A model generated the notes under the pieces. That model was not told the DNA's origin. It saw only the letters and a program-made list of their open reading frames with translations, and ran no database searches. Of a stretch of 64,000 bases of DNA, positions 22,604 through 29,877 are shown in pieces; the stretch's first letter is position 1; every line of letters starts with the position of its first letter. This stretch comes from an uncultured Oscillospiraceae bacterium (lineage in GTDB: Bacteria; Bacillota; Clostridia; Oscillospirales; Oscillospiraceae): positions 7,791-71,790 of the forward strand of contig CAJULD010000012.1 of assembly GCA_910587505.1 (NCBI GenBank), given 5' to 3'. A program made the translations under genes and the position numbers.

Positions 22604-22631
22604 TTGACATAGGCGGTAGGTATTGTAAAGT
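22604..22631 (+). promoter_or_regulatory. Element promoter family, copy 7
   Basis: TTGACA, a 16-bp spacer TAGGCGGTAGGTATTG, then TAAAGT. This is the closest copy to the family consensus and drives rtcB alone. Confidence 0.85.
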
Positions 22632-22661
22632 AAAGTAAAGAACACCGAAAGGAGCGATAGC

Positions 22662-23870
22662 ATGATCGAACTGAAGGGAAAGTACAACACCGCAAAGGTG
22701 TACACCGATGTGGTGGATCAGTCCGCCATCTCCCAGGTTATCGAGCTGCTGAACCAGGAGTTCACCGCAGGGAGTCGGATCCGCATGATGCCGGACATCC
22801 ATGCGGGTGCGGGGTGTACTATCGGAACGACGATGACCATATCCGACAAGATCGTTCCGAACCTGGTTGGCGTGGACATCGGGTGCGGAATGGAGACCGC
22901 CATCCTCAAAGAAGACCACATAGACCTGGAGAGGCTGGACGCCATCATCCGGGAGCGGGTGCCGTCCGGCTTTGAGATCAGAACGAGCGCCCACCGGTAC
23001 GCCGGGGCGGTAGACCTCGGCAAACTCCGGTGCGTAAAGCACGTCGATCTCCTGCGAGCTGAAAAGAGCGTGGGGACGCTTGGAGGAGGGAACCACTTCA
23101 TCGAAGCCGACCGGGATGATGACGGCCGGCTCTACCTCGTCGTCCACTCTGGCAGCAGGCATCTTGGCCTGGAGGTGGCGAACTACTACCAGGAGGCAGG
23201 GTGGAGGGCCCTCGACCACAAAGATGACGCATCCGCAGAGCGGCTCATCGCTGAACTGAAAGCGGCTGGCCGCCAGAAGGAGATCCAGAAAGAACTGGAG
23301 CGGATGAAGAAAACCAGGTACGCAACCGTTCCGAAGGCCCTGGCCTACGTTGAAGGGACGCTGTTCGACGACTACATCCACGACATGAAAATCGTCCAGC
23401 AGTTTGCAGAGATGAACCGTCGGGCCATCATGGATGAGATCGTGAACGGCATGGGCCTCCACATCGAGAACTCGTTCGTGACCATCCACAACTATATTGA
23501 CACGGACGCCATGATCCTCCGAAAAGGGGCGGTCTCGGCGAAAGAGGGGGAACGGCTGTTAATCCCTATCAACATGAGGGATGGGAGCCTGCTGTGTATC
23601 GGACGGGGGAATGAAGACTGGAACTACTCAGCGCCGCACGGAGCCGGCCGCCTGATGAGTCGGGCGCAGGCGAAGGAGTCGTTCTCCGTCGACGAGTTCC
23701 GGCGGGAGATGGAAGGCGTCTACTCCACATCCGTAAGCAGAGCTACCCTGGACGAGTGCCCCATGGCCTATAAGGGGATGGAGGACATCGTAAAGAACAT
23801 CGGCCCGACCGCAGAAATCGTGAGCGTGATAAAGCCGGTGTACAACTTCAAGGCCGGTGAAGAGGCGTAG
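22662..23870 (+). CDS. rtcB: RtcB-family RNA ligase
   Basis: The 402-residue protein starts at ATG 22662 behind AAAGGAGCG. RtcB joins RNA 3'-phosphate or 2',3'-cyclic phosphate ends to 5'-OH ends using GTP and Mn. The visible signature is PDIHAGAGCTIGTTMT and GVDIGCGME (metal ligands), GTLGGGNHFIE, VHSGSRHLG, HNYID and SAPHGAGRLMSR, which contains the histidine that carries GMP in the family. Length fits the shorter bacterial RtcB forms. It has its own copy of the element promoter, so it is co-regulated with the element. A role in resealing tRNAs cut by host anticodon nucleases is a reasonable inference. Confidence 0.95.
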   Translation: MIELKGKYNTAKVYTDVVDQSAISQVIELLNQEFTAGSRIRMMPDIHAGAGCTIGTTMTISDKIVPNLVGVDIGCGMETAILKEDHIDLERLDAIIRERVPSGFEIRTSAHRYAGAVDLGKLRCVKHVDLLRAEKSVGTLGGGNHFIEADRDDDGRLYLVVHSGSRHLGLEVANYYQEAGWRALDHKDDASAERLIAELKAAGRQKEIQKELERMKKTRYATVPKALAYVEGTLFDDYIHDMKIVQQFAEMNRRAIMDEIVNGMGLHIENSFVTIHNYIDTDAMILRKGAVSAKEGERLLIPINMRDGSLLCIGRGNEDWNYSAPHGAGRLMSRAQAKESFSVDEFRREMEGVYSTSVSRATLDECPMAYKGMEDIVKNIGPTAEIVSVIKPVYNFKAGEEA

Positions 23871-23929
23871 TCAGAAAAAGGGGAAAATTGCTTTGTTTTA
23901 GGCGTTTATAGGATTGATTGCCGAAAAAG

Positions 23930-23957
23930 TTGACACAAATGTTGGAAGATGTAGAAT
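23930..23957 (+). promoter_or_regulatory. Promoter for the 24102 gene
   Basis: TTGACA, a 16-bp spacer and TAGAAT. The spacer lacks the conserved GGCGGTAGG motif. A 144-nt leader follows, containing a CCCC...GGGG hairpin and a 20-codon frame (from ATG 23956) without a ribosome site. Confidence 0.7.
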
Positions 23958-24101
23958 GAAGGGGCGGAAGGCGAAAATGGCGAAAATTGCTCGGATGCTC
24001 GCACAGGGAACCGTATAACAGCTCCCACCCTCTCAAACATCGAATTTGGGCAGTTTTCACCCCGGTGTGTGGGGCATCGACTACATGGAAGGGTGAAGAC
24101 T

Positions 24102-24371
24102 ATGAACGCAAAATTGATGAAGGCGATGTTTGACCTGGAGAAAGTAGACGCCCTGATGCACTCCGCCGAAGCGTATCTGTCGATTGATGTTCCGCCCGAG
24201 GATAGGGAGATAGCTGACCGCTACGGCTATCTGTTCTATGCAATCTGGGATGCTATCCAGAGGGTTTCGGAGGATCTGGAGCAGCTCTCCGGGGACTGCC
24301 TGGTCGTCGATGCGATCTATGCCGCCGAGGATGTCCGGCGACGGAGAGGCACCTTGAGAACTGAAGAGTGA
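24102..24371 (+). CDS. Small helical hypothetical protein (paralogue of the gene at 1077)
   Basis: GGAAGGGTGAAGACT precedes ATG 24102. The 89-residue product shares length and pattern with the 1077 protein: MFDLEKVDALMHSAEAYL, YGYLFYAIWDAIQRVSEDLEQL, VVDAIYAAEDVRRRR. It stands alone behind its own promoter. A GC-rich hairpin follows (24376-24412) but the T-run comes about 30 nt later. Confidence 0.8.
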   Translation: MNAKLMKAMFDLEKVDALMHSAEAYLSIDVPPEDREIADRYGYLFYAIWDAIQRVSEDLEQLSGDCLVVDAIYAAEDVRRRRGTLRTEE

Positions 24372-24454
24372 TCGAAGGAGGGGCGGCTGGGGACAGGCCC
24401 TGGCCGCCTCCTCATGGAAAAGCGAAGCAGAAGGATTTCTTTTTGTGTTTGCTA

Positions 24455-24483
24455 TTGCATATTTGGTGAAAACGTGATATAGT
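24455..24483 (+). promoter_or_regulatory. Promoter for the 24641 gene
   Basis: TTGCAT, a 17-bp spacer and TATAGT. A TCATCGAAAACA block overlaps the expected start site, and dyad copy 5 lies in the leader. Confidence 0.65.
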
Positions 24484-24529
24484 ATCATCGAAAACAATGA
24501 TTGCTGGAAAACCAGCTTTTGTTTTTGCT

Positions 24530-24555
24530 TATGTGTTACCAATCGGCAACGCATA
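24530..24555. repeat. GTTACC-N4-GG(T/C)AAC dyad, copy 5
   Basis: TATGTGTTACC-AATC-GGCAACGCATA forms 11-bp arms with one A-C mismatch and one G-T pair. Only 86 bp separate it from the gene at 24641. Confidence 0.75.
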
Positions 24556-24640
24556 GAGAATATTGTGAAACGCCGCCGCAGAGAAATCCGTAAAGAAGAC
24601 CGACAGCGGCGCATAGGAATGTACATGGGAGGTGATGCGG

Positions 24641-24823
24641 ATGGCCGTCGTAGTGGAGAAGAAAATCAACAACACAGTTGTAAGAATACATGACGATTAT
24701 TGCCGCAGCACCACACCGGAGCAGGTGCAGGAGATCCTGAAGAGGATAGCCCTCCGTGCGAAAGCCGAGTTCAACGCAGCCGCAGAAGCCGGAGTAGAAT
24801 TGAAGCAGGTCGCCTCGGTCTGA
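24641..24823 (+). CDS. Small conserved element protein near the attachment end (60 aa)
   Basis: GGGAGG lies 8 nt before ATG 24641; upstream in-frame GTG 24632 and ATG 24635 are too close. The product matches a small family (RIHDDYCRSTTPEQVQEILKRIALRAKAEF) that I associate with the recombinase-proximal end of clostridial prophages and integrative elements. No recombinase is visible here, so in this element it may lie at the other end. Function is unknown. Confidence 0.8.
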   Translation: MAVVVEKKINNTVVRIHDDYCRSTTPEQVQEILKRIALRAKAEFNAAAEAGVELKQVASV

Positions 24824-24843
24824 AAAGACTGGGGCGATTTTTG
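24811..24843 (+). terminator. Terminator at the right end of the element
   Basis: CGCCTCGGTC (24811-24820) pairs fully with GACTGGGGCG (24827-24836), with two G-T pairs, followed by ATTTTTG. It overlaps the stop codon of the last element gene. Confidence 0.85.
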
Positions 24844-24894
24844 TTGCGCAGTAACCGGGCACGATGATATAGTAAAATACGGGCCAGGGGAGAC

Positions 24895-24925
24895 CGTGTT
24901 CGTTTCTAAGGTCTATGACCCAATT
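24895..24925. other. Probable element-chromosome junction (attachment site) in cotJC
   Basis: The cotJC reading frame (reverse strand) follows the family exactly through TDIGTEELGH and then switches to Arg-Pro-stop, where relatives continue LEMI. The change maps to about 24,910. The local sequence GGTC-TAT-GACC (24910-24920) is a short dyad, as seen at some serine-recombinase core sites. The left junction is outside the window, so the duplicated core cannot be defined. Confidence 0.7.
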
Positions 24926-25118
24926 CTTCGGTACCGATGTCTGTCAGCAGCCCCTTCAGCTCCGGATAGGGCATGGAAAACCGCTGGCTGAGGTAACGCA
25001 GGGAGGCGCCAAGCTCTCCATCCGGTCCCCCATACTGACTGATAATCGCGGCAGCCAGTTTGGGGTTCGGGTTCTTGATCCGGATGGGATACTCCAGCCG
25101 TTTCTCATATACAAACAT
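24906..25118 (-). pseudogene. cotJC: cotJC, 5' part only (interrupted by the element)
   Basis: The leftward frame begins at ATG 25118 behind AAGGAGGC. It encodes MFVYEKRLEYPIRIKNPNPK, then ISQYGGPDGELGASLRYLSQRF and LLTDIGTEELGH. This is the N-terminal third of CotJC, a manganese-catalase-like protein of the inner spore coat that normally has about 190 residues. After 68 family residues the frame ends at TAG 24906. The rest of the gene must lie at the far end of the element (unseen) or be lost. Its start overlaps the cotJA-cotJB stop by one base (TAATG), so the three coding parts form one operon. Confidence 0.85.
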
Positions 25119-25576
25119 TACTGCTTGCCTCCTTCCGCATGTTCCCAGGGCCAGGGATCGTTGAGCCATGTATATCCGGCGGCGGTGACGTCTGTCTGCT
25201 GGAGGGGGCCATACATGGCCTCATACCGTTTGCGGCCCTCTTTGGCCAGGTTGACATAATCTACATATAATGCCAGCGCTTCCTTGTCGTTTTGATGGGT
25301 GTCCAGATAGAGACCCAGCTCGGTGATGGTAAAGCCCAGGGCCATCAGCTCGCACAGCGCGTTGTTGGGGCAGTTCATTTTACTTTTGACTGCGCGGAAG
25401 AACGGAAGATTCAGACCGGGGAACAGCGTTCCTGCAGCCAGGGCCTGTTCCTGGTCATAGCGCTCGGCGCTGTTGACCTGCATGGGAATATAGGGAAAGG
25501 CCATGCTGGCGCATTTGCCGGGAAGCGTACCGTCCATCACGCCGCAGGCGTTGGGGTTCGGATTGGGATTCTCCAA
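25118..25576 (-). CDS. CotJA-CotJB fusion spore coat protein
   Basis: The frame starts at TTG 25576, 9 nt after AGGAGGAA. Of its 152 residues, about 22-70 match CotJA (FPYIPMQ, YDQEQALAAGTLFPGLNLPF). About 72-147 match CotJB (CELMALGFTITELGLYLDTH, EALALYVDYVNLAKEGRKRYEAMYGPL, YTWLNDPWPWEH). In Bacillus these are separate genes of the cotJABC operon, expressed in the mother cell under SigE. Here there is no stop or restart between them, so the two are made as one polypeptide. Confidence 0.85.
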   Translation of the reverse strand: MENPNPNPNACGVMDGTLPGKCASMAFPYIPMQVNSAERYDQEQALAAGTLFPGLNLPFFRAVKSKMNCPNNALCELMALGFTITELGLYLDTHQNDKEALALYVDYVNLAKEGRKRYEAMYGPLQQTDVTAAGYTWLNDPWPWEHAEGGKQ

Positions 25577-25631
25577 GGGAAGATTCCTCCTTCTGGTATA
25601 GTCGAGAGCGCGTTGCCGCTCTCAGACCATC

Positions 25632-25688
25632 ATATTCCGGCGGGAGAAATGCGTGCGATGCACGCATATTTTTTTCGCGGCGGAATAT
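25632..25688. repeat. Long imperfect hairpin between cotJ and cwlD
   Basis: ATATTCCG(G)CG and GCGTGC on the left mirror GCACGC and CG(G)CGGAATAT on the right around GAT (25657-25659). The inner stem ATGCGTGC/GCACGCAT is perfect. It lies between divergent sporulation genes, so terminator use is unlikely; an operator or mRNA leader structure is possible. Confidence 0.6.
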
Positions 25689-25707
25689 GGTAAGAGGGGG
25701 TGATCGT

Positions 25708-26433
25708 GTGTTTATTACATTCAAAAAGTGGACTGCGCTGTATCTTATCACGCTTTTGGCGCTGTTTGCAATTTTTGCCGCCATTCTCTGGCAGGGAAGC
25801 GCGGTCAACGCGTCCAAAAATCTGGAGCTGGCGCAGAATCCGGCGCTTGTGGTTATAATTGATCCGGGCCATGGCGGCTTTGATCCCGGCGCGGTGGCGT
25901 CCGATGGGACGGCGGAGTCCCGGATCAATCTGGAGATCGGTTTGCAGATGGAGGAAATCGCCCGGCTGGTGGGCGTGAAAACAGACATGACCCGTCGGGA
26001 AGACGTCTCCACGGAGAGCGACAGCTCCGCCGCCGTCCGGCAGAGAAAGAATTCCGACCTGAAAAATCGGGTGGATCATGTCAACGGCGTTTCCGGCGGC
26101 GTGCTGGTCAGCCTGCATCAGAACAGCCTGCCCCAGGTACCCGGCGTACACGGCGCGCAGGTGTTTTACAGCGAGGCGGAGGGCAGCCGGGAGCTGGCAG
26201 AGTCGGTGCAGGCGGCTCTGAATACGACTGTCAACGACCGGGCCAAGGAGATCAAGGCGGCCGGCGGCGGCGTGTATCTTCTGAAGAACGCGACGATCCC
26301 GGCCGTACTGGTAGAATGCGGCTTCCTTTCCAACGGAGAGGAGACCGCGCTGCTGAATACGCAGGCCCATCAAAACCGTCTGGCGCTGACAGTTCTTGCC
26401 TCCGTACTGAACCATCTGGACGGCGTGCAATAA
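25708..26433 (+). CDS. cwlD: N-acetylmuramoyl-L-alanine amidase CwlD
   Basis: GTG 25708 follows AGAGGGGGTGATC. The 241-residue protein has an N-terminal membrane segment (about 10-30) and an Amidase_3 domain: IIDPGHGGFDPGAV (zinc His), NLEIGLQ (zinc Glu), LVSLHQNSL (zinc His), VLVECGFLSNGEE (catalytic Glu). CwlD removes peptide side chains from spore peptidoglycan so that muramic-delta-lactam can form in the cortex. It is divergent from the cotJ genes, consistent with mother-cell expression, although no SigE box was identified with confidence. Confidence 0.9.
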   Translation: MFITFKKWTALYLITLLALFAIFAAILWQGSAVNASKNLELAQNPALVVIIDPGHGGFDPGAVASDGTAESRINLEIGLQMEEIARLVGVKTDMTRREDVSTESDSSAAVRQRKNSDLKNRVDHVNGVSGGVLVSLHQNSLPQVPGVHGAQVFYSEAEGSRELAESVQAALNTTVNDRAKEIKAAGGGVYLLKNATIPAVLVECGFLSNGEETALLNTQAHQNRLALTVLASVLNHLDGVQ

Positions 26434-26439
26434 AATTGC

Positions 26440-26468
26440 TGGTCAAATGGAGCTGCCTGCTGTATAAT
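26440..26468 (+). promoter_or_regulatory. Promoter for radA
   Basis: TGGTCA, a 17-bp spacer and TATAAT, 58 bp before radA. Confidence 0.6.
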
Positions 26469-26526
26469 AGACGACGTGAACTGAGGAGAATTTTTCCGGG
26501 AGAAAAAGATATCGGAGGACAGCAGG

Positions 26527-27900
26527 ATGGCCAAAGCAAGAAGCGTATTCTATTGTACGGAGTGCGGAAACGAGACGCCAAAGTGGGCGGGGAAGTGTCC
26601 CGCCTGTGGGGCATGGAATACCATTGTCGAGCAGGAGGCGGCGCCAAAGGTAAAATCCGGCCGCTCCACGGCCGGCAGAGGGGCGTTTCACTCTGTGAAA
26701 GCAATTTCCTTGACAGATGTTGATACCGCAGAAGAAATCAGGTTTTATACCGGCATGGGCGAGCTGGACCGCGTGCTGGGCGGCGGGGCAGTGCGGGGCT
26801 CTCTGGTCCTGGTAGGCGGCGCGCCGGGGGTAGGGAAGTCCACCCTGATGCTGCAGATCTGCGGGAGTCTGTGCAAGAACAACCGGGTGTTGTACGTCTC
26901 CGGTGAGGAGTCGGTGCGGCAGCTGAAGCTCCGCGCCCAGCGGCTGGGCGTAGGCGGCGGGAACCTGCTGGTACTCTCGGAGACGGCGCTGGAGGACGTG
27001 CTGCAGTCCGTTTCCGACGAGGAACCGGATATCCTGATCGTGGATTCCATCCAGACGCTGTACAACGGAGCCCTGGACAGCCCGCCGGGCAGCATCGGCC
27101 AGGTGAAGGACTGCACCATGGCGTTGATGCAGCTGGCCAAGGGCAGAAACATCACGGTATTCGTGATCGGGCATGTGAATAAGGAGGGCTCCATTGCCGG
27201 TCCCAGGGTTCTGGAGCACATGGTGGACTGTGTGCTCTACTTTGAGGGGGAGCAGCACAGCACCTGCCGGATTCTCCGGGCCGCCAAGAACCGGTTCGGG
27301 GCCACCAACGAAATCGGCGTGTTTGAAATGCTGGACGCAGGACTGGAGGAGGTGGAAAATCCTTCGCAAATGCTCCTCTCCGGCCGGCCCGAGGGCGCGC
27401 CAGGAACCTGCGTCACCTGCGTGATGGAGGGCGTGCGGCCGGTGCTGGCGGAGATCCAGGCTCTGCTGGCCCCGGCAGCCTATGGCAACGCCCGCCGGTC
27501 CAGCAACGGCTTTGATTTTGGACGGGCGGCCATGCTGCTGGCAGTGCTGGAGAAGCGGGGCGGACTGAAGGTGTCCGCCTGTGACGCGTATATGAATATT
27601 ATCGGCGGTCTGACCCTGGACGAGCCCGCCGCCGATCTGGCGGCGGTGCTGGCGCTTGCCTCCAGTTATTTGGACAGGCCTGTTGCCGCCGATCTGGCCG
27701 CCATCGGGGAGGTGGGCCTGACCGGGGAGCTGCGGGCGGTAAACAATCTGGACCAGCGGCTCAGTGAGGTCTGCCGGCTGGGATTCAAAACCTGCATCGT
27801 GCCCCTGCGTCGGGGGAAAAAGCCGGCGCAGCAGGAGGGACTGTGCGTCGTCGAGGCCGCCAACATCGGCGAGGCCATCCGTGCCGCGCTGGGGAAGTAG
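26527..27900 (+). CDS. radA: DNA repair protein RadA
   Basis: The 457-residue protein starts at ATG 26527 behind TCGGAGGA. It has the N-terminal zinc finger (CTECGNETPKWAGKCPACGAW), Walker A (GGAPGVGKSTL, about 96-106), the RadA-specific AKNRFGATNEIGVF (KNRFG motif, about 255) and a C-terminal Lon-protease-like domain (LDEPAADLAAVLALASSYLDRP). RadA is a hexameric helicase that drives branch migration in recombinational repair. Length and motif order are normal for the family. Confidence 0.97.
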   Translation: MAKARSVFYCTECGNETPKWAGKCPACGAWNTIVEQEAAPKVKSGRSTAGRGAFHSVKAISLTDVDTAEEIRFYTGMGELDRVLGGGAVRGSLVLVGGAPGVGKSTLMLQICGSLCKNNRVLYVSGEESVRQLKLRAQRLGVGGGNLLVLSETALEDVLQSVSDEEPDILIVDSIQTLYNGALDSPPGSIGQVKDCTMALMQLAKGRNITVFVIGHVNKEGSIAGPRVLEHMVDCVLYFEGEQHSTCRILRAAKNRFGATNEIGVFEMLDAGLEEVENPSQMLLSGRPEGAPGTCVTCVMEGVRPVLAEIQALLAPAAYGNARRSSNGFDFGRAAMLLAVLEKRGGLKVSACDAYMNIIGGLTLDEPAADLAAVLALASSYLDRPVAADLAAIGEVGLTGELRAVNNLDQRLSEVCRLGFKTCIVPLRRGKKPAQQEGLCVVEAANIGEAIRAALGK

Positions 27901-27945
27901 GCATACAGCCTTTTTCCTGAAAGAAAAAGGATCAAAACTAACTTT

Positions 27946-27970
27946 TTGCGCGAAACGCTGTTTCGCGCAA
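27946..27970. terminator. Hairpins after radA
   Basis: TTGCGCGAAAC (27946-27956) and GTTTCGCGCAA (27960-27970) pair over 11 bp. A smaller CCTTTTTC/AAAAAGG hairpin lies at 27909-27930. T-runs flank the first hairpin; either could end radA transcripts. Confidence 0.6.
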
Positions 27971-27996
27971 GGGTGAGGTTGGGAGGTTTACATAAG

Positions 27997-28581
27997 ATGA
28001 ATCATTTAGGGACGAAAGTGCTGGAGACAGACCGCCTGCTCCTGCGGCCTTTTGCCGTAACGGATGCGGAGGCCATGTACCGCAACTGGGCCTCCGACCC
28101 GGAGGTGACCCGTTTTCTTACCTGGCCGTGTCACGCGTCCCCGGAGGTGTCGGCGCGGCTCCTGACGGACTGGGTGGAGAGCTATAAAAAGCCGGACTAT
28201 TATCAGTGGGCGATTGTGCCTGTGGAATTTGGAGAGCCCATCGGTTCCATCGCCGTAATCGGCTATGACAGCCGCATTGGCCGGCCGGAGGTTGGCTACT
28301 GCATCGGGAAAAAATGGTGGCGGCAGGGCTACACCAGTGAAGCGCTGGGCCGGGTCATTGATTTTCTGATGGGCGAAGTGGGTGCCAGCCGCGTGGAGTC
28401 CTGGCACGACCCCCGGAATCCCGGGTCCGGCGCGGTGATGAAAAAGTGCGGCATGACTTATGAAGGCACGCTGCGGCAGGCGGACCGGAACAATCAGGGG
28501 ATTTGCGATGCATGCATATATTCCATTCTGGCGGAGGAGTGGCGCGGGGCGAATACTTTGGAGAAATTTGCGGAAGAATAG
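27997..28581 (+). CDS. GNAT-family acetyltransferase (RimJ/RimL type)
   Basis: GGGAGG precedes ATG 27997. The 194-residue protein follows the Acetyltransf_3 pattern: LETDRLLLRPFAVTDAEAMYRNWASDPEV, WAIVPVEFGEPIGSIAVIGYD, VGYCIGKKWWRQGYTSEALGRVIDFLM (acetyl-CoA loop) and HDPRNPGSGAVMKKCGMTYEGTLRQ. Such enzymes acetylate protein N-termini or small amines. The substrate cannot be told from sequence. Confidence 0.9.
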   Translation: MNHLGTKVLETDRLLLRPFAVTDAEAMYRNWASDPEVTRFLTWPCHASPEVSARLLTDWVESYKKPDYYQWAIVPVEFGEPIGSIAVIGYDSRIGRPEVGYCIGKKWWRQGYTSEALGRVIDFLMGEVGASRVESWHDPRNPGSGAVMKKCGMTYEGTLRQADRNNQGICDACIYSILAEEWRGANTLEKFAEE

Positions 28582-28664
28582 GCCAGGTGCGTTGGAAAAA
28601 TTGACGGATATTCCGCCATCCCGGCGGGAAGGAAAATTTGCGCCGCAATTTTTCCGCAAAATGC

Positions 28665-28693
28665 TTGCAATTATGGCGTAAATACGGTAAAAT
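28665..28693 (+). promoter_or_regulatory. Promoter for efp
   Basis: TTGCAA, a 17-bp spacer and TAAAAT, 49 bp before the start codon. Confidence 0.75.
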
Positions 28694-28742
28694 ACCGGTA
28701 GGTAATAGATTCCAAATATTCCAAATCAGGAGGATATCAGAT

Positions 28743-29312
28743 ATGGCAACCATTACTGCCGGCGAGTTCCGCAACGGCAAAACCTTTGAGATGGACGGCA
28801 AGGTGATGCAGGTCGTCGAGTTCCAGCATGTCAAGCCCGGTAAGGGCGCGGCTTTCGTGCGCACAAAGATGAAGAATGTGGTTACCGGCGCCGTGACCGA
28901 GACAAGCTTCAACCCCACCGCCAAATTCGAGGAAGCCTTTGTTGAGCGCAAGGATATGGAATACAGCTACAACGACGGCGACCTGTACTATTTTATGGAT
29001 CAGGAGACCTATGACATGGTGCCTCTGGCCCGTGATCTGCTGGGCGACGCGTTCCGCTTCGTCAAGGAGAACACCATGTGCAAGGTCCTCAGCTATAAAG
29101 GGAACGTGTTCGGCCTGGAGTGCCCCAACTTTATGGACCTGGTGGTTACGGACACCGAGCCCGGCTTCGCCGGCAACACCGCCACCAACGTCACCAAGCC
29201 CGCCGTACTGGAGACCGGGGCGGAGATCAAGGTGCCCCTGTTCATCGACGTGGGCGACAAGATCACCATCGACACCCGCACCGGCGAGTATCTCTCCCGC
29301 TGCAAGGAGTAA
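28743..29312 (+). CDS. efp: Translation elongation factor P
   Basis: AGGAGG precedes ATG 28743. The 189-residue protein has the three-domain EF-P layout: KOW-like N-terminus (ITAGEFRNGKTFEMDGKVMQVVEF), the conserved loop HVKPGKGAAFVRTKMKN with its tip Lys at about 33, and the C-terminal OB domain ending VPLFIDVGDKITIDTRTGEYLSR. EF-P relieves ribosome stalling at polyproline. No modification enzyme gene is nearby. Confidence 0.97.
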   Translation: MATITAGEFRNGKTFEMDGKVMQVVEFQHVKPGKGAAFVRTKMKNVVTGAVTETSFNPTAKFEEAFVERKDMEYSYNDGDLYYFMDQETYDMVPLARDLLGDAFRFVKENTMCKVLSYKGNVFGLECPNFMDLVVTDTEPGFAGNTATNVTKPAVLETGAEIKVPLFIDVGDKITIDTRTGEYLSRCKE

Positions 29313-29391
29313 TCTGTGTTCCATCGGCCGGAGGGCCGTGTGTTTGTAAGAGGAGAACCTGACCACAAGACTTTTTGAAAGGAGAATGGCT

Positions 29392-29847
29392 ATGGAAATT
29401 CTGGAAAAGGTCGCGTATATGAAGGGCTTGGCGGAGGGCATCGGCCTGGACGTCAAATCCAAAGAGGGAAAGCTCCTCAAAGTGATGATGGACATTCTGG
29501 ACGACGTTGCGCTGGAGCTTCAGGACATCCGGGACGAGCAGGGTGATCTGGAAGAGGGGCTGGACGCCGTCAGCGAGGATCTGGCGGATGTGGAAAGCTT
29601 CCTGTTCGATCAGGAGGATGAGGACGAAGAAGAGGAGGACGGCGAGGTCTACCAGACGACCTGCCCCAACTGCGATGAGGAAATCTTCTTCGATGAGACC
29701 ATTTTGGAGGACGGCAGCGTGCTGTGTCCCAACTGCGGCGAGGAGCTGGAGTTTGATTTGTCCGACCTGAGCGGCTGCGGCGGCTGTTGCGGCACCTGCG
29801 GGGAGGACTGCCTCGACGACGACGGGGATGAGGATGAGGACGAGTAA
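29392..29847 (+). CDS. CD1247-type acidic zinc-ribbon protein
   Basis: ATG 29392 is preferred over 29386 because AAAGGAG ends 7 nt before it. The 151-residue protein begins with the CD1247 N-terminal domain seen in Clostridia (EKVAYMKGLAEGIGLDVKSKEGKLLKVMMDILDDVA). A very acidic linker, a zinc ribbon (CPNCDEEIFFDE...CPNCGEEL) and a GCGGCCGTCGEDC cluster with an acidic tail follow. It commonly sits near efp in this group. Function is unknown. Confidence 0.85.
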   Translation: MEILEKVAYMKGLAEGIGLDVKSKEGKLLKVMMDILDDVALELQDIRDEQGDLEEGLDAVSEDLADVESFLFDQEDEDEEEEDGEVYQTTCPNCDEEIFFDETILEDGSVLCPNCGEELEFDLSDLSGCGGCCGTCGEDCLDDDGDEDEDE

Positions 29848-29877
29848 ACGTTCATAGAGATTGCATGATAAGCAGAC

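Noticed and set aside
881..24555. Dyads as iterons of a replication origin
   Set aside because: They are spread over 24 kb beside promoters instead of being clustered, and no replication initiator is visible.
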